From assembly GCF_022605725.1 (NCBI RefSeq), contig NC_065551.1:1922001-1986000 (forward strand): 64,000 nucleotides of DNA, written 5' to 3'. The notes under the pieces were generated by a model, which worked only from the letters and a program-made list of their open reading frames with translations, was not told the origin of the DNA and did no database searches. Each line of letters begins with the position of its first letter. Within the stretch, counting starts at the first letter, position 1. The position numbers and the translations under genes were made by a program. Positions 23,801 to 35,800 of the stretch are shown piece by piece. This stretch comes from Anthonomus grandis grandis (Eukaryota; Arthropoda; Insecta; Coleoptera; Curculionidae).

Positions 23801-26800
23801 AATGTGATCCTTCTGCACTAGTTGAAGGAATATTTACAGCAAGACTTTAGGCAGTATTTTGGTGGTGCAAAGCATTTGCTTCATGGGGAATTTGATTTTG
23901 GCCGCTTCCCGATATACGAACGCGTCTTATCACATTCAGGATTTCCGTTCGTGGAATAAATTTTTGGTCTTCATTAAATTTTTTTAATGAAGGGAGTAGA
24001 GACAAAAGAAAATATTTATCTTCGTCAATTTCATTCTCTGTATCCTTTTTTTCCCTCAAAATCTGAAGCAGAGATTCCTCATATGTTTTCTGATGAGTTT
24101 TCTTTTGGTAAATTTTCTTTCTAGAATGGTCAGTCTTGGCACCAGTACGAAGTTGCGTAGCTTCACTAGCTTCTGATTCTTCCTCTCTGGTTTCTGTGTT
24201 ATCTTCCACATCATCAGTACCTTGTTCGAGACTGTTGTAACTAATTCTGCTTTCTATAGAATCCCGCAGAAATAAAAGCTGCTCAAAGTAAAGATATTTT
24301 CTTCTCTTTTTAGCCCCAGAACCAGAGGCAATATTCTTTTGAGCATCGTACTCTCTTTTAAAACATGTCCTAAGATTTTTCCATCTTTTTTGTAACTCGT
24401 TACCTAAAAAAACATTATGTATAGGATATGATGTATAAAACATGATGTATATTAGACAATTTTTTTTTTAGGTATTTAGCAACGGGAAATAGCTTTGCAT
24501 CACTACATTATGAATATTTACTTGGAATTACAACGATACGAAAAATTGTAAAAGACACATGTGAGAAACTTTGGGAATGTTTGGTGCCACTCTATATGCC
24601 AAAACCGGATCATGATGACTGGATAAGAGTTTCCAATGAGTTTAATGAGAAAACACAATTTCCCAATTGCATCGGAGCAGTAGACGGGAATTATATTAGA
24701 ATAAAAAGACCTGATAAATCTGGGTCCGAATTTTTTAACTATAAATCTTTCTTTTCTAATGTTCTTCTAGGCATTGCAGATTCCAATTATAATTTTATAT
24801 ATGTTGAAGTAGGATCTTATGGATCGACAAGTGATTCCAACATATTTAAACAATCGGCATTTTCGCATTTGCTTGACAAGAAGGAATTAAATATTCCGAA
24901 TGAAAAAATCTTCCTAATGATGAAAATGGAAAAGCTATGCCGTTTGTGCTCGTGGGAGATGAAGCTTTTGCTCTCTCAAAATTCGTTTTGAGGCCATATC
25001 CAAGCAGAAATTTAACCGTAAAACAACGAATCTTTAATTATAGACTTTCGAGGGCACGTAGAATGATAGAATGTACATTTGGAATTTTAGCCAACAAGTG
25101 GCGTATACTCCACAGGCCTCTAGATACCCAAGTTAAATTTAGCGACTCCATTACAAAAGCATGCTGTATTTTACACAATTATGTGAGAAAACTTGATGGA
25201 CTAAATTTTGAAGACACCTTTTATGAATGTCCATTGGAAGATATTCCTGCTCTTGGACTAAGGAGCAACAATGAAGGGTATACAGTTAGAGATTATAGTT
25301 CATTTTAGTTCATTTAGTTATTATTATAGTTCCTTGGCAATATGATAAGATTTAAAAATTTATGTTCTGGTCTTTTGTGAATATACAGGGTGTTTTTTAA
25401 GTTGAGGTTTTTCTTTTAACACTAAGTATATAGAACGCAAGAAAATATGAACTTTTATAAGAATAAAATTTTGTCTTAAATTGTCTTGTTTCTGAGATAC
25501 AGGGTCTTCACGTTTTACATTTTGCTAACTTAAACACACTGTATTTTGGAGGAAAGCAATTTCGATGATAAAAAATGTGATTATAAAAAACTTTATTTTT
25601 TATTTAAATGCAATGAATATTTTTATTGTTTGGCAGAACAAAAATTTGTAATTTTTTAGGCCATTTTTATTTAACATGTTTTTTCATTCATAACCGAGAA
25701 ATCCATTGTTAAAAAAAAAACTTTTATAATTTGTGCTCTAAAAACGACATTTTGTAGGTCAAAATAAGAACAAAAGTTCCTATAAACAGATGACCTAAAT
25801 TGCTTAGTCTCCTAGCAAAATGAAAAATTTTTACACCCTGTATCTCAGAATCGAGACCTTTTTGGACAAAATTTTATTCTTATAAAAGTTTTTATTTTCT
25901 TACATTCTATATAGTGTTAAAATGTAAACCCCAAATTTAAAAACACCCTGTATATGTTTGAATAATTCTGTAGGTATGTTGAATCTGTGACTTGATAAAC
26001 ATAAAATAATTTGGTAAAACTTACCTTTTTCATTCTTTTCCTTATCCCCAAGTTCATTCCAATTCTCAATGAATTTTTCACATAATTCAGTCCATAATTT
26101 TTTCTTTAGATTTTTATCTGAATATTCTTTTTGTTTCGTATTGTACAATGCTGGTCGTTTTTCGACTTCAGTAATAAACAATTCAACATCTATAGCAGCC
26201 ATTTTTGTTGTAATTTGCCGGCTTATCGACAAATATTAACTACAAAGCAACTTTTTTCAAAGCAAATCACCAGTGAGCGCGATCCCGTTTAAAACAAGCT
26301 TGTTCTATTTTATCAGCAACTGTTTCGTTTCTCAAAGAATCCAACAGGTTGGAATTTTTTAGTTGCCGCAACTAAATAATCACCTGTGTGCGGCAGATCA
26401 TAAATATTATTGTGTTCTATTTTTATGATTAATAAGTTGCCTATCTAAAATTGCCAGTGTGCGGTAGGCCTTAATGATATAGGATTATTTGTAAGAAATT
26501 GTGAATTTTTATTATTCGCTGATGAATTAAAATTGTTTTTGTCTATTGATTCTAATGTTCAATTGTTACAGGATGACTTGCATAATCTCTATGAATGGTG
26601 CAACCTTAATGGTTTAGAATTAAATGTTCCGAAGTGTTATTCAATAACTTTTGAAAGAATTCGCAATCTTACATTGTTTGATTATAGTATAGGTTCCACT
26701 ATTTTAAAAAAGGTAGCGGGAGTTAGGGATCTGGGGTAATTTTCGATTTTAAGTTGACATTTGTGTCTCATGCTGAAAAGTTAGTTCAGAAAGCGTATAG

Positions 26801-29800
26801 AAATCTAGGATTTATAACTAGATACAGTCAAGACTTCATGCTCTGTCTATAAAGTTCTGTACTGTTCGTTAGTCCATTCTAGTTTGGAGTATGCTAGTTC
26901 CGTATGGTATCCATTTTATAAATCACATATTGAAAATATTGAGAAAGTCCAAAATAAATTCTTAAGAAATTGTTCTTTTAAACTTAAGGTTCCATTAGCT
27001 AATGGTCATACTGATTACAAGTCGGTCATGTGAGTTTTTTCTTTGGACCCACTTGAGCTAAGGCATAATAATTCAGACTTTTTTGTGTTTTATTTTTAAA
27101 TTAATATCTGGCATGACTGTGATTATCTTTTGAACTTGACTTATCTTTGACAAGAGGTCTCTTTGAGAAAAATGGACTACTTTTTTGAATCTTTTGAATA
27201 GGCTGAATTTTCGGGCGCAAAAATTGACTAGACTGAAAAAACTCTTCTATGTAGATAGTAGTTCTTAAGGACAGCACAATCCTATAACTAGAATGCAACG
27301 TTCTTTCGATAGGTATAGTCTTGACTTGCACGTTTCTTTTAGCAGTTTTAGGAGTTCTCTCAAATTAATTAGTTACTCGTGACTTTAACAGGTTTCTTTA
27401 CATTAATTTGTAATATTGATTTATGTCTTACTATTATCTAGCTTAAACCCATTAGTGCATGAACTTATAAAAATTGTTTTTCATGTATTTTTTCTTTATA
27501 AATTAATTAAATGACTTAAATAAGATATTAAAAAAAAAATACAAAAATCAAATATTAGTTTTTATTAGTGTGTTATGATCCGTCCCTCAAAAGGGACTCC
27601 ATGCATAAAATACATAAAATTAATATTATTTAGTTTATATGGTAATTTTCGAAACAATTTTTTGGATGAAGTCCACAGTCACATTTTACACATATAAAGT
27701 TACTTTTCTTCTTGCATACTTGGTACCTTTGATCAGGGGCCGTATTTTTGAAACCATTCGAATTTGATTCGCATTCGAAATTAGAGGATTTCGCACGAAA
27801 AATCGATATTCGTAATACCGCATCGTATGTGAACTTTTTCGCATGCGGTGTCTGGAGTGGGTATATACCATTCGAATTTCAAAGTTCGTGTGCGATTTTC
27901 AATTTGATTCTGCCACTTGTCTTGTTTTGATTTTAAACTAGCTTTGTTTTTTTTTTTTTTTTATTTGTGTGAGTTTGTTAAGTATTTTCGAATTGTTTTT
28001 TAATAATTATTAAAAAAAAAACAACTATAATCAAATGGCAAGATTAAACAATCTTATGCAAAGAAACGTCGTCGATGCACTGGAAGAGATTAAGGCTCTA
28101 GCAGATAGAAGGAATAGGATTTACTCTTCATTTCTGGACCCATTTGAAATGTATTCTGATGCTATTTATATATATTTATTAAATTATATAGATTAAGCAA
28201 GCCTATTACGATTCAATTGATGTGCTCTTTATGTGCTCCAAGGAGACTGTGTAATCTGTCCGCTACTTTTATTCACAAGGCTTGTGCAGATTTAGCTGAA
28301 AAATCTTTGAATCGGTGAATTTGCCCGACTTTAATTCCGGGTGCTCTGCCATAAATGAAATTAGTTCTTTTGCTCACTCGACACAAAATCGCAATATTTT
28401 TTTATTTTTTGAATCCAACTTAAAAAAAGTCAAGTCAAAAAACCCAAGAAACGCCATGAAAAAAACCTCAAAATTCCCTGATGTTTTTAAACTTAAATTT
28501 TAGGTTAGGTTAAAAAATCTTTATCGTCTTCATCCCGTTTGACATGGCCTCCAATAACACTCGACTTTGCTGCTACGTTGCCACTACATTTCATGTTCGT
28601 ATGCGAATGAAATTTCGAATGCTGTCCAAAAATACACTTTTTAATTCGTGTGCGAATTTTGCTGTTCGACTTTGTTCGCATTCGAAGATTCTCGCATGGT
28701 TTCAAAAATACGGCCCCAGATTCATTGTACCGAAATAAATGTCCTATATTATCAAATCTAGAGGCTTTATGAACGGGAAGCGTAGTTTTTCCTCTACTTG
28801 GTTTTTGGACTGTAAAAAACTTAGGGCGATATACCTCCGAAATTCTAGTAAGGAGGCACAATTTGCATCATTTGGTCTTAGCTTTTTCATAAGTACCCAG
28901 CCATTTGAGATGCTTGCATCTAATAAATATGAAACTTTTGGCCAATACCATTTTTGCTGTCGCATTCTTGTCCTATACAAAGCAATCAGCCCATCCATTT
29001 TATCAACTCCTGCCATGTGTTTATTGTATCCAGCTATAATTTTTGGTTGTGGAATTTGTTTTTTAGTTTTAGTTTCCTTACAACATCTAGATGTGGTAAC
29101 AATGTCATTACTTTCGAAGTTGGTACCCAATGTCACAACCTTGTTGTCCTTCCATTGTACAAAAGTTACGTTATCACAAGAAACAAAACTGTGGCTTCCC
29201 CTTGGTTTTGATTTCCATGAAGTACTTTCAGGAAATGGACACTTTTCCGTTCGAATCTCTCTTACTGTTGCTGTTGCACAAATTTTATTTTCCGAGAGAT
29301 GGTTCAGTAAACTCAGGCTTGTAAAATAATTATCAAAAAAAAATTTATATTCCTGGTTAGAAGGCACTTCCGATTTATGTAGTAAGGACATAAGCACATC
29401 TCCACCAAGACCAAAAACTTTTTCTGCATCTGCTTTGCCAGTGTAAATCTCAAAAGAAATCATGTACCCATTACTACTGCATAGAGTCTAGTTTTTGAAG
29501 CCGAATCTTATCGGCTTGCCCTTGATGTACTTACTGTTTGCCATAGTAGGGTATCATGCTTTCATCAATTAAAAGATGTTCATCCAAACCTCCGTGTTTT
29601 TTGAAATTGTCATTCAGTGAGTTCAGTAGAGGGCGAATTTTGTAAAGCCGGTCACTGCGATATTATTAGCTTATTTTAGCGAATTATTAGCATCATCGTT
29701 AAAATGGATGTGGCGAAGTAACACTTCTCACCAACCATATTTATTTAGTCGCATGCTATTTTTTAAAATGTTTGGTAGATCTTCTGTTGAATTCCAAAAC

Positions 29801-32800
29801 ATCCTCTTGTTCGGATATTTTGCATAATCTGAAAGAAGCATTCCTCCAAGTAGTACATATAACTCTTCCTTTGTGAAATTTAGCTCCTTATTATTTTTTT
29901 GTTGGCCGTATTTATTGGTTTCCTCAACAATTTTCGATGTGAGATCTTCATCGAAAAAAAGTTTTAAAAAATCGGACACAATCGGAAACGGATTTTGGGC
30001 TTCTTTTGCTTCTTGAGATGGCTCTCGTGGCACACAGTTTGTATTCATAGAAAAAATGGGGGGATCTGCGTTCCATTCGTATAGCTTTCTACGTTTAGGG
30101 GTTGAAAAATTGCCTTGACTTATACTTGACCCAGGTTTAGAAAGCAGATCTGCTAAAAGTATTAGATCTTCTTCATCAAAATCATCTTGTTCATTAGGTG
30201 GGGCTTCATAGGTTTGACGAGATAAACCCTTAGACTTTGGAAATAGTTGGGCTAGAGGAACTAGATCTTCTTCGTCAAAATCATTTTGTTTTCTGGCCCT
30301 TACTTCACAATTCTGCTGAAGTATTCCACGGCATAAGCGATTTACATCTCCATAGTCAGATCATCAGAGCTATCGCTGTCTTCTTCTGTGTCTTCGCCTA
30401 GGTCATTAGGAATTCCAATGTAAACATCAAGATTTTGTTGAACTTCACCGTCATTTTCTTCAAATAATGTCTGCAATTCATGCAGAGATAATCTGCAAAA
30501 TACGAATTACGAATTATCCTGAGGATTGTCTATTTTGCATAGAGTCCCTTATAAGGGACAGAACAAATATTTATGTCTAAGAAAACAATAACACATTTTT
30601 GTTTTGCAGACAAAATTGTATGATGATTCTAACCTCAAACACAACATATTTACTGAATTTCTTTGCCCTGGTTTCAAAACCTATCGATATAAAAAATTAA
30701 AACCTACCCTCCATTTCGAGTAAAGTAAATTTCCGGATCCATGGTCATATAGGCAAAGAGAGTGTTGGCCAATTATTAATGATTTTAGACATTGCCATAA
30801 AAAAGTATCTGAACCGGATTTAAGACCTGACATTTTAAACGACTATTATTGTGATATATAGGTAGAAAAGTTTATAAAGAACCGGCTGCTCAATATGCGC
30901 ACAAATCCATTTTTCAACACAAAATCGAAAGAAAATCCGGTGGCAGAAAGAAAAGACGACCGCAATATATTTTCTCTCGCTTCTTATTAAAGAAACCGCA
31001 AGAACAAAGCAGCCGCCGTACTTCGTTTCTTTGTACGTGCCGGGGATTTAAAGCCTGTGCGTAGTAAGTGCCGTAGCCTTAAGGCCTACTCAGTGTCGTC
31101 TCGTACGGGAAGCGAGTTAATCGTGTTATAAGGCATTTAAAATCTGTTGTGTGTTTTGTTTTAAGTATAATAGTGAAATAGACTATAGTTTTTTTAGTTA
31201 GACTATCCGATTTTTATTGTAAAAGGTAAGTAAAATTGGTTTAAATTATTCAATTGTCTAATAATTTTAAAAAATTAATGAAAATTAATTACTGTTAAAA
31301 ATTATATTATTTAAAATATACTTTGATTTTAAGTGACAAAATAATAGGTATTTAACTTGTTTGATAAATATTTGCAACCGTATAGACAACATAGAAAAAC
31401 AATATTTCGAAAGTCACCACCTTTTTGATGAAGCATTGGATTTTTTAAAATTTACAGTAAATACAGGCTCATCTGATGAAGAGATCGAATGGTCTTCATC
31501 GGATGAATCTGATTTAGGTTGTAATACACTATCTGATAGTGAATAAAAATATATAATATGTAAAATAATGAAATAAAACTTTAAGCTTACACCAATTTGT
31601 TTCTTTACACAAGTCGTTTAAAATACCTAATCCTTAAAAAAAAGCGAATAAAGAATAATTTTCAGCTACCTATTTGAAGTCCTGTTTTAAAAATAATTAG
31701 CGAACTGCATCCTCCTGTAGGTAAAACTATTTTTTTTTTTATTTTTTATGGGCACATCACAATGCTAAAAAATATAATTTTAATTTATCTACATTTTTTT
31801 AAACGAATCTCGGAGCAATTAAATTCGAATATATGCATTCTTAGTTGGTATTTCAACTCAATCAAACGTACTTATAATATCGTTAGCAATACCTACTAAA
31901 AATCTAGGGCTATTTAAACTCTAGTACAAATAAATATTAATAATTTCAACAAGTGTGCCGCCTCCACTGTCTTCAGACCTCGACATAGTCATCTGACCCG
32001 ATCGATAGAATAACGAGATGCGCGGATTTTGCCGCCTGTTGATGTCACCGGTTCTTTATAAACTTTTCTAACTATACCTAATATCTTGCTCAAGGGCATT
32101 CGTAGTAACATTGATCCCTTACACTATCTTCAACAAGTGTCGGTTGAGCATTCATTTTTCTTTCATCCTGTCGATCTTACCGAAGTAAAAAATGAAATCA
32201 AATGCCTAAAAAACCATAAATCATCTGGAGCTGATGGGATATCTTCGAGGTTGTTACTCTTTTTGCCTGATTCAGCCTTAAATGCTTTAGTTTCTGCCAT
32301 AAACAATTCTTTACATATTGGCATTTTTCCTTCATGTTTAAAAGAGGCAGTGGTTATCCCTCTTCATAAGGGTGGAGATTTGGATCAGCCTTGTAATTTC
32401 CGTTCCATTTCTATTTTGTCTACCCTCTCTAAAATAGTTGAAAAACTTGCAAAAAGCAGAATTTTGTCCTTTTTACATCATAATGGCATTTTGTCTGCAA
32501 ATCAGTTTGGATTTCAAGCCGGTAAAGGGACTCATGATGCTGTTTTTAGCTTTTTGGAGAGCGTCTATGTGTCCTTGAATTCTGGAGAGTCATCGGCGGC
32601 AGTGTTTTGTGATCTATCCAAAGCATTTGACTGTGTGGATCATGGAATACTGTTATCTAAGCTCGATAAATATGGTTTTAGAGGCGTGGCGTTGCGATGG
32701 CTTGAGTCCTATCTATCAAATCGTACTCAGAAGGTTACAGTGTCTGGGCGTTTGTCTGCTTGTAGATCCCTGAAATGCGGCGTTTCCCAGGGTTCAGTGT

Positions 32801-35800
32801 TGGGACCACTGTTATTTTTACTGTATGTGGACGACTTGAGTTCATTGAAACTGCAGGGCAAGGCGGTTCAGTTTGCTGATGATACCACCATACTATGGAG
32901 CCATAAAAATTCAGATTATATTAAGACTTAAATCCTTGAAGACCTTCAGATTTTATCAGGGTGGTGTGCTTCCAACAGGCTCGTGTTTAATGTAAGAAAG
33001 ACGTCTATTATGGGGTTTAAGTGCGATGTTCAGGGTCTGATGTTTGACGAAAATTCCCTCTTGCAGAATAAAGAGTGCTGCAAGTTCCTAGGAATTACCA
33101 TTGATGGTCGCCTTCGGTTTGAAGATCATATTTTACATTTAGCTGGGAAACTACCTTCTGGATGTTTTGCAGTAAGAATAGCAAAACAAGAGTTGGGAGA
33201 GGTGGTTGCACGTTCAGTGTACTTTTCACTTATTGAATCTCATATTCGGTATGGCTTGCCTTTTTGGGGTTTAACCAATAAGGGGCTACTTAACATTGTC
33301 TTTGTTTAAAAAAAAAAGCAGTTAGATACCTGTGTTCTGCTGAGTTAAGAGATTCTTGCAAACCCCTCTTCATTTCTGAAAAAATCCTAACTCTTTTTTC
33401 ACTCTTTATCTTAGAAACAGCTGCTCTTATTCACAAAATTCCCAAACTACCCTCAGACACTGGCCATTTGACTCGTCGTGTAAATAATGTTTCCCTACCT
33501 ATTCCTACGTCTTCCCTTACCAAAAACTCATTAATTTACATAAGTAAAAAAATTACAATCATGTTCCTCTGTGTGTTAGACATATATCGGATGTTAAGAA
33601 ATTTAAAAGAGAATTAAAGACGCTTTTATTGGCTAAGGCATATTATAACCTGGATGACTTTTTTAATGATAGGTTTTAACCTTGGACATGTTGGAAAGTT
33701 TTTTTTCTCTAGTTTTGTCAACAAGTTTACCTTTATTTAGTAATTGATTGTTTTATTTAGTTATCTTTAATTCAAGTATGTTCAAAAAGTTTTGTCTTCT
33801 TGTGTTTAATTTTGTTCATTGTTTTGTCAATTTTTGAAATTGTATATTTGTTTTGTTTTTTTATCTTGTAGGATGCTTGTACACAAGATTATTCTTACGT
33901 AATATAGCACATTTTCTTTCTTTCTTTCTACAAAAATACAAAATCAAAACGCTATCTCCGTTTTCTGCACATGAACTGATTTTACAACAAATAGCGAACG
34001 TCTAGACAAATGCACGAGGTTATGAAAACATTAGAAGTGCGCCTGTGCTTGAAACCAGTGGCGTCCCTTTTAAGGGACTCTACGCACTAATGGGTTAAGT
34101 TGTATTAATATTAGTATCTTTTATATTATTTTATTTTTGTAAAATTGGTGGATACCGTTAATAAATAAATTAAACTATATAATTGTTTATTGAATTAAAC
34201 TATATAATAGAGATTGAATCTTTATCCCTGTTAAGAATGTTTTTTTGATTTTTGAATATTGCTAAACCTTCGTATGCATCTAATTTTCTATTGTTATTAA
34301 CTGGTTTAAGTAATTTTAAGTTCTATCCCTACAAAGTGACCAGTATTTAAAACATATTCAGCCATACTTGACTTTTTAACTTTTCCATATTTCATATGAG
34401 CGACATGTTCTTTAAATCTGACATTAATTGATCTTCTGGTTTGTCATATGTACTTTTTATCACAATCGTTACAATTTGAATGACGTCGGGACGCCATTTT
34501 GAAAAATAAAATTAAATAGAAAGAGGGGGGTCATGCGACACATCGTTTGAAAGCTCCCACTGAATGCTTTATGGTCCTAGAATAATAAGTCACTACTTCT
34601 ACCCATAGCAAAATGGCAATCTTTCAAAATCTTATTTTTATTTTCTTTACTACACCTGTCTAGGTGTAATTTGTATAGTCAAAATCGCTCTTATCGTGCG
34701 GGTGTATCGGATTATCAACAACAAACTTTTGTAGTTACGTTTCATTCCAATTTATTTATTTATTTATTTATTTATTTATTTCAATATACGGCAGAGCCAG
34801 TTTACAAAAACAAAATAGATAATACAAAATACTAAACAATATAGCAATATAAATACAATACTAGAATTACAAAAAAAATATATATATATACCAAGATAAA
34901 ACCTCTAAAAAAACAGTCATCAACAGGGCTAAAAACTTAGCACTATCCAAGGAACGTAGGTTAAAGTGTAAGATTATTTATTTTTGATTTGAATGACCGT
35001 AAGCCGCCGGAAAATGGATCCAAACTATTTTCATTAAAGAAACGCAAAGTCCTAGTCAGTGGAGAAAAAAACTCATAGTTGGCCGAATGAAAGGGTAAAC
35101 GAAACATAGAAGAGTTGATCCTTCTTTGACAGGTGTTAAAAGGAATTGCTTCCAAGATGGTAGGACAATGATATAAACCATTTAAGATCTTATAAAACGT
35201 TAAAGCATCAGAATAATGCCGTCTGACTTCAAGATTAGGGATATTAAATTGGACACTGATAGCATTATAGTCGATGTAATAATTACGAAAAATATTAACT
35301 TCAGCTCTATAAGCAAGGGATCTTAAGAATCTTCTTTGTACAGCCTCAAGGTGTTCAATATGAGAATCATAATAAGGGGACCAAATTACAGACGCATACT
35401 CAAGCAAGGAACGTACCAAAGAGTAATAAAGTAATTTGAAACAATGAGGTGAAAGATGTACACTATTTCTAGTGATAAAACCAAGACTACGCATACTCCT
35501 GTTAATAATATCCAAAATGTGCGGCAAAAAAGTTAGCTTGGTATCAAAAAGAACACCTAAATCTTTAACTGTATCAACTGACTTGAGTTCGTTATTGTTG
35601 ATTGTGTATTGATAATTAATAATTTTATTAGAACGACCAAACGAAATACATACACACTTCTTTACATTCAGTTCCAGACTATTGCTATTACACCACTCAG
35701 CAACACTATTTAAATCCAATTGAAGTAGCTCAACATCAAGATATGACTCAATGCCTTTATACAGTTTAAAATCATCAGCAAAAGCAAGATGTTTTGAATG

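Larger units (their letters stand above)
23099..26470 (+). mobile_element. Complete PIF/Harbinger element with TTA duplication
   Basis: Termini GGCCTACCGCACACTGGCAA and TTGCCAGTGTGCGGTAGGCC are perfect inverted repeats, flanked by TTA at 23096-23098 and 26471-26473. The 3372-bp element carries the two genes typical of the superfamily, on opposite strands and interlocked: the transposase (plus) has MADF exon 2 in its intron, and the MADF gene (minus) has transposase exon 2 in its intron. A 565-bp hairpin-type element (25386-25950) has inserted in the MADF intron. Confidence 0.9.
22985..27442 (+). mobile_element. I/Nimb-like LINE, reverse-transcriptase part, split by a Harbinger insertion
   Basis: The left piece (22985-23098) encodes VPSGVPQGSHVPLLFTICV. 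The right piece (26474-27360) continues in the same frame with NDIGLFVRNCEFLLFADELKLF, then YEWCNLNGLELNVPKC and LVHSSLEYASSVWYPF. When the insertion and one TTA copy are removed, the reading frame joins without a break, which fixes the insertion point. FADE replaces the FADD catalytic motif. The later region is frameshifted and its 3' flank is cut by the piggyBac-like element. The AT-rich continuation after 34098 may be its tail. Confidence 0.75.
30600..33926 (+). mobile_element. Jockey/CR1-like LINE inside the piggyBac-like element
   Basis: ORF2 remnant. A short N-terminal piece (about 30760-30858, FRHCHKKVSEPDLRPDIL) is cut by the small TIR element 30861-32072. Reverse transcriptase then runs 32074-32931 and 33675. 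It ends with a CTTTCTTTCTTTC tail near 33914-33928. The endonuclease domain is missing, so the copy was 5' truncated or has decayed. Confidence 0.7.
27443..34098 (-). mobile_element. piggyBac-like element, expanded by a LINE insertion
   Basis: Outer ends share CCCATTAGTGC in inverted orientation, next to TTAA on the right (34095-34098) and one base from TTAA on the left (27443-27446; one extra A). TTAA is the piggyBac target site. Subterminal palindromes of the GTCCC-6N-GGGAC type occur at about 27583-27598, 30543-30558 and 34070-34085. The antisense transposase lies at 28744 to about 30490. Between 30.6 and 33.93 kb another LINE has inserted, which explains the 6.6-kb length. Confidence 0.65.

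Noticed and set aside
28739..29329. 196-codon plus-strand ORF
   Set aside because: It lies antisense to the piggyBac transposase block, which has clear family motifs.
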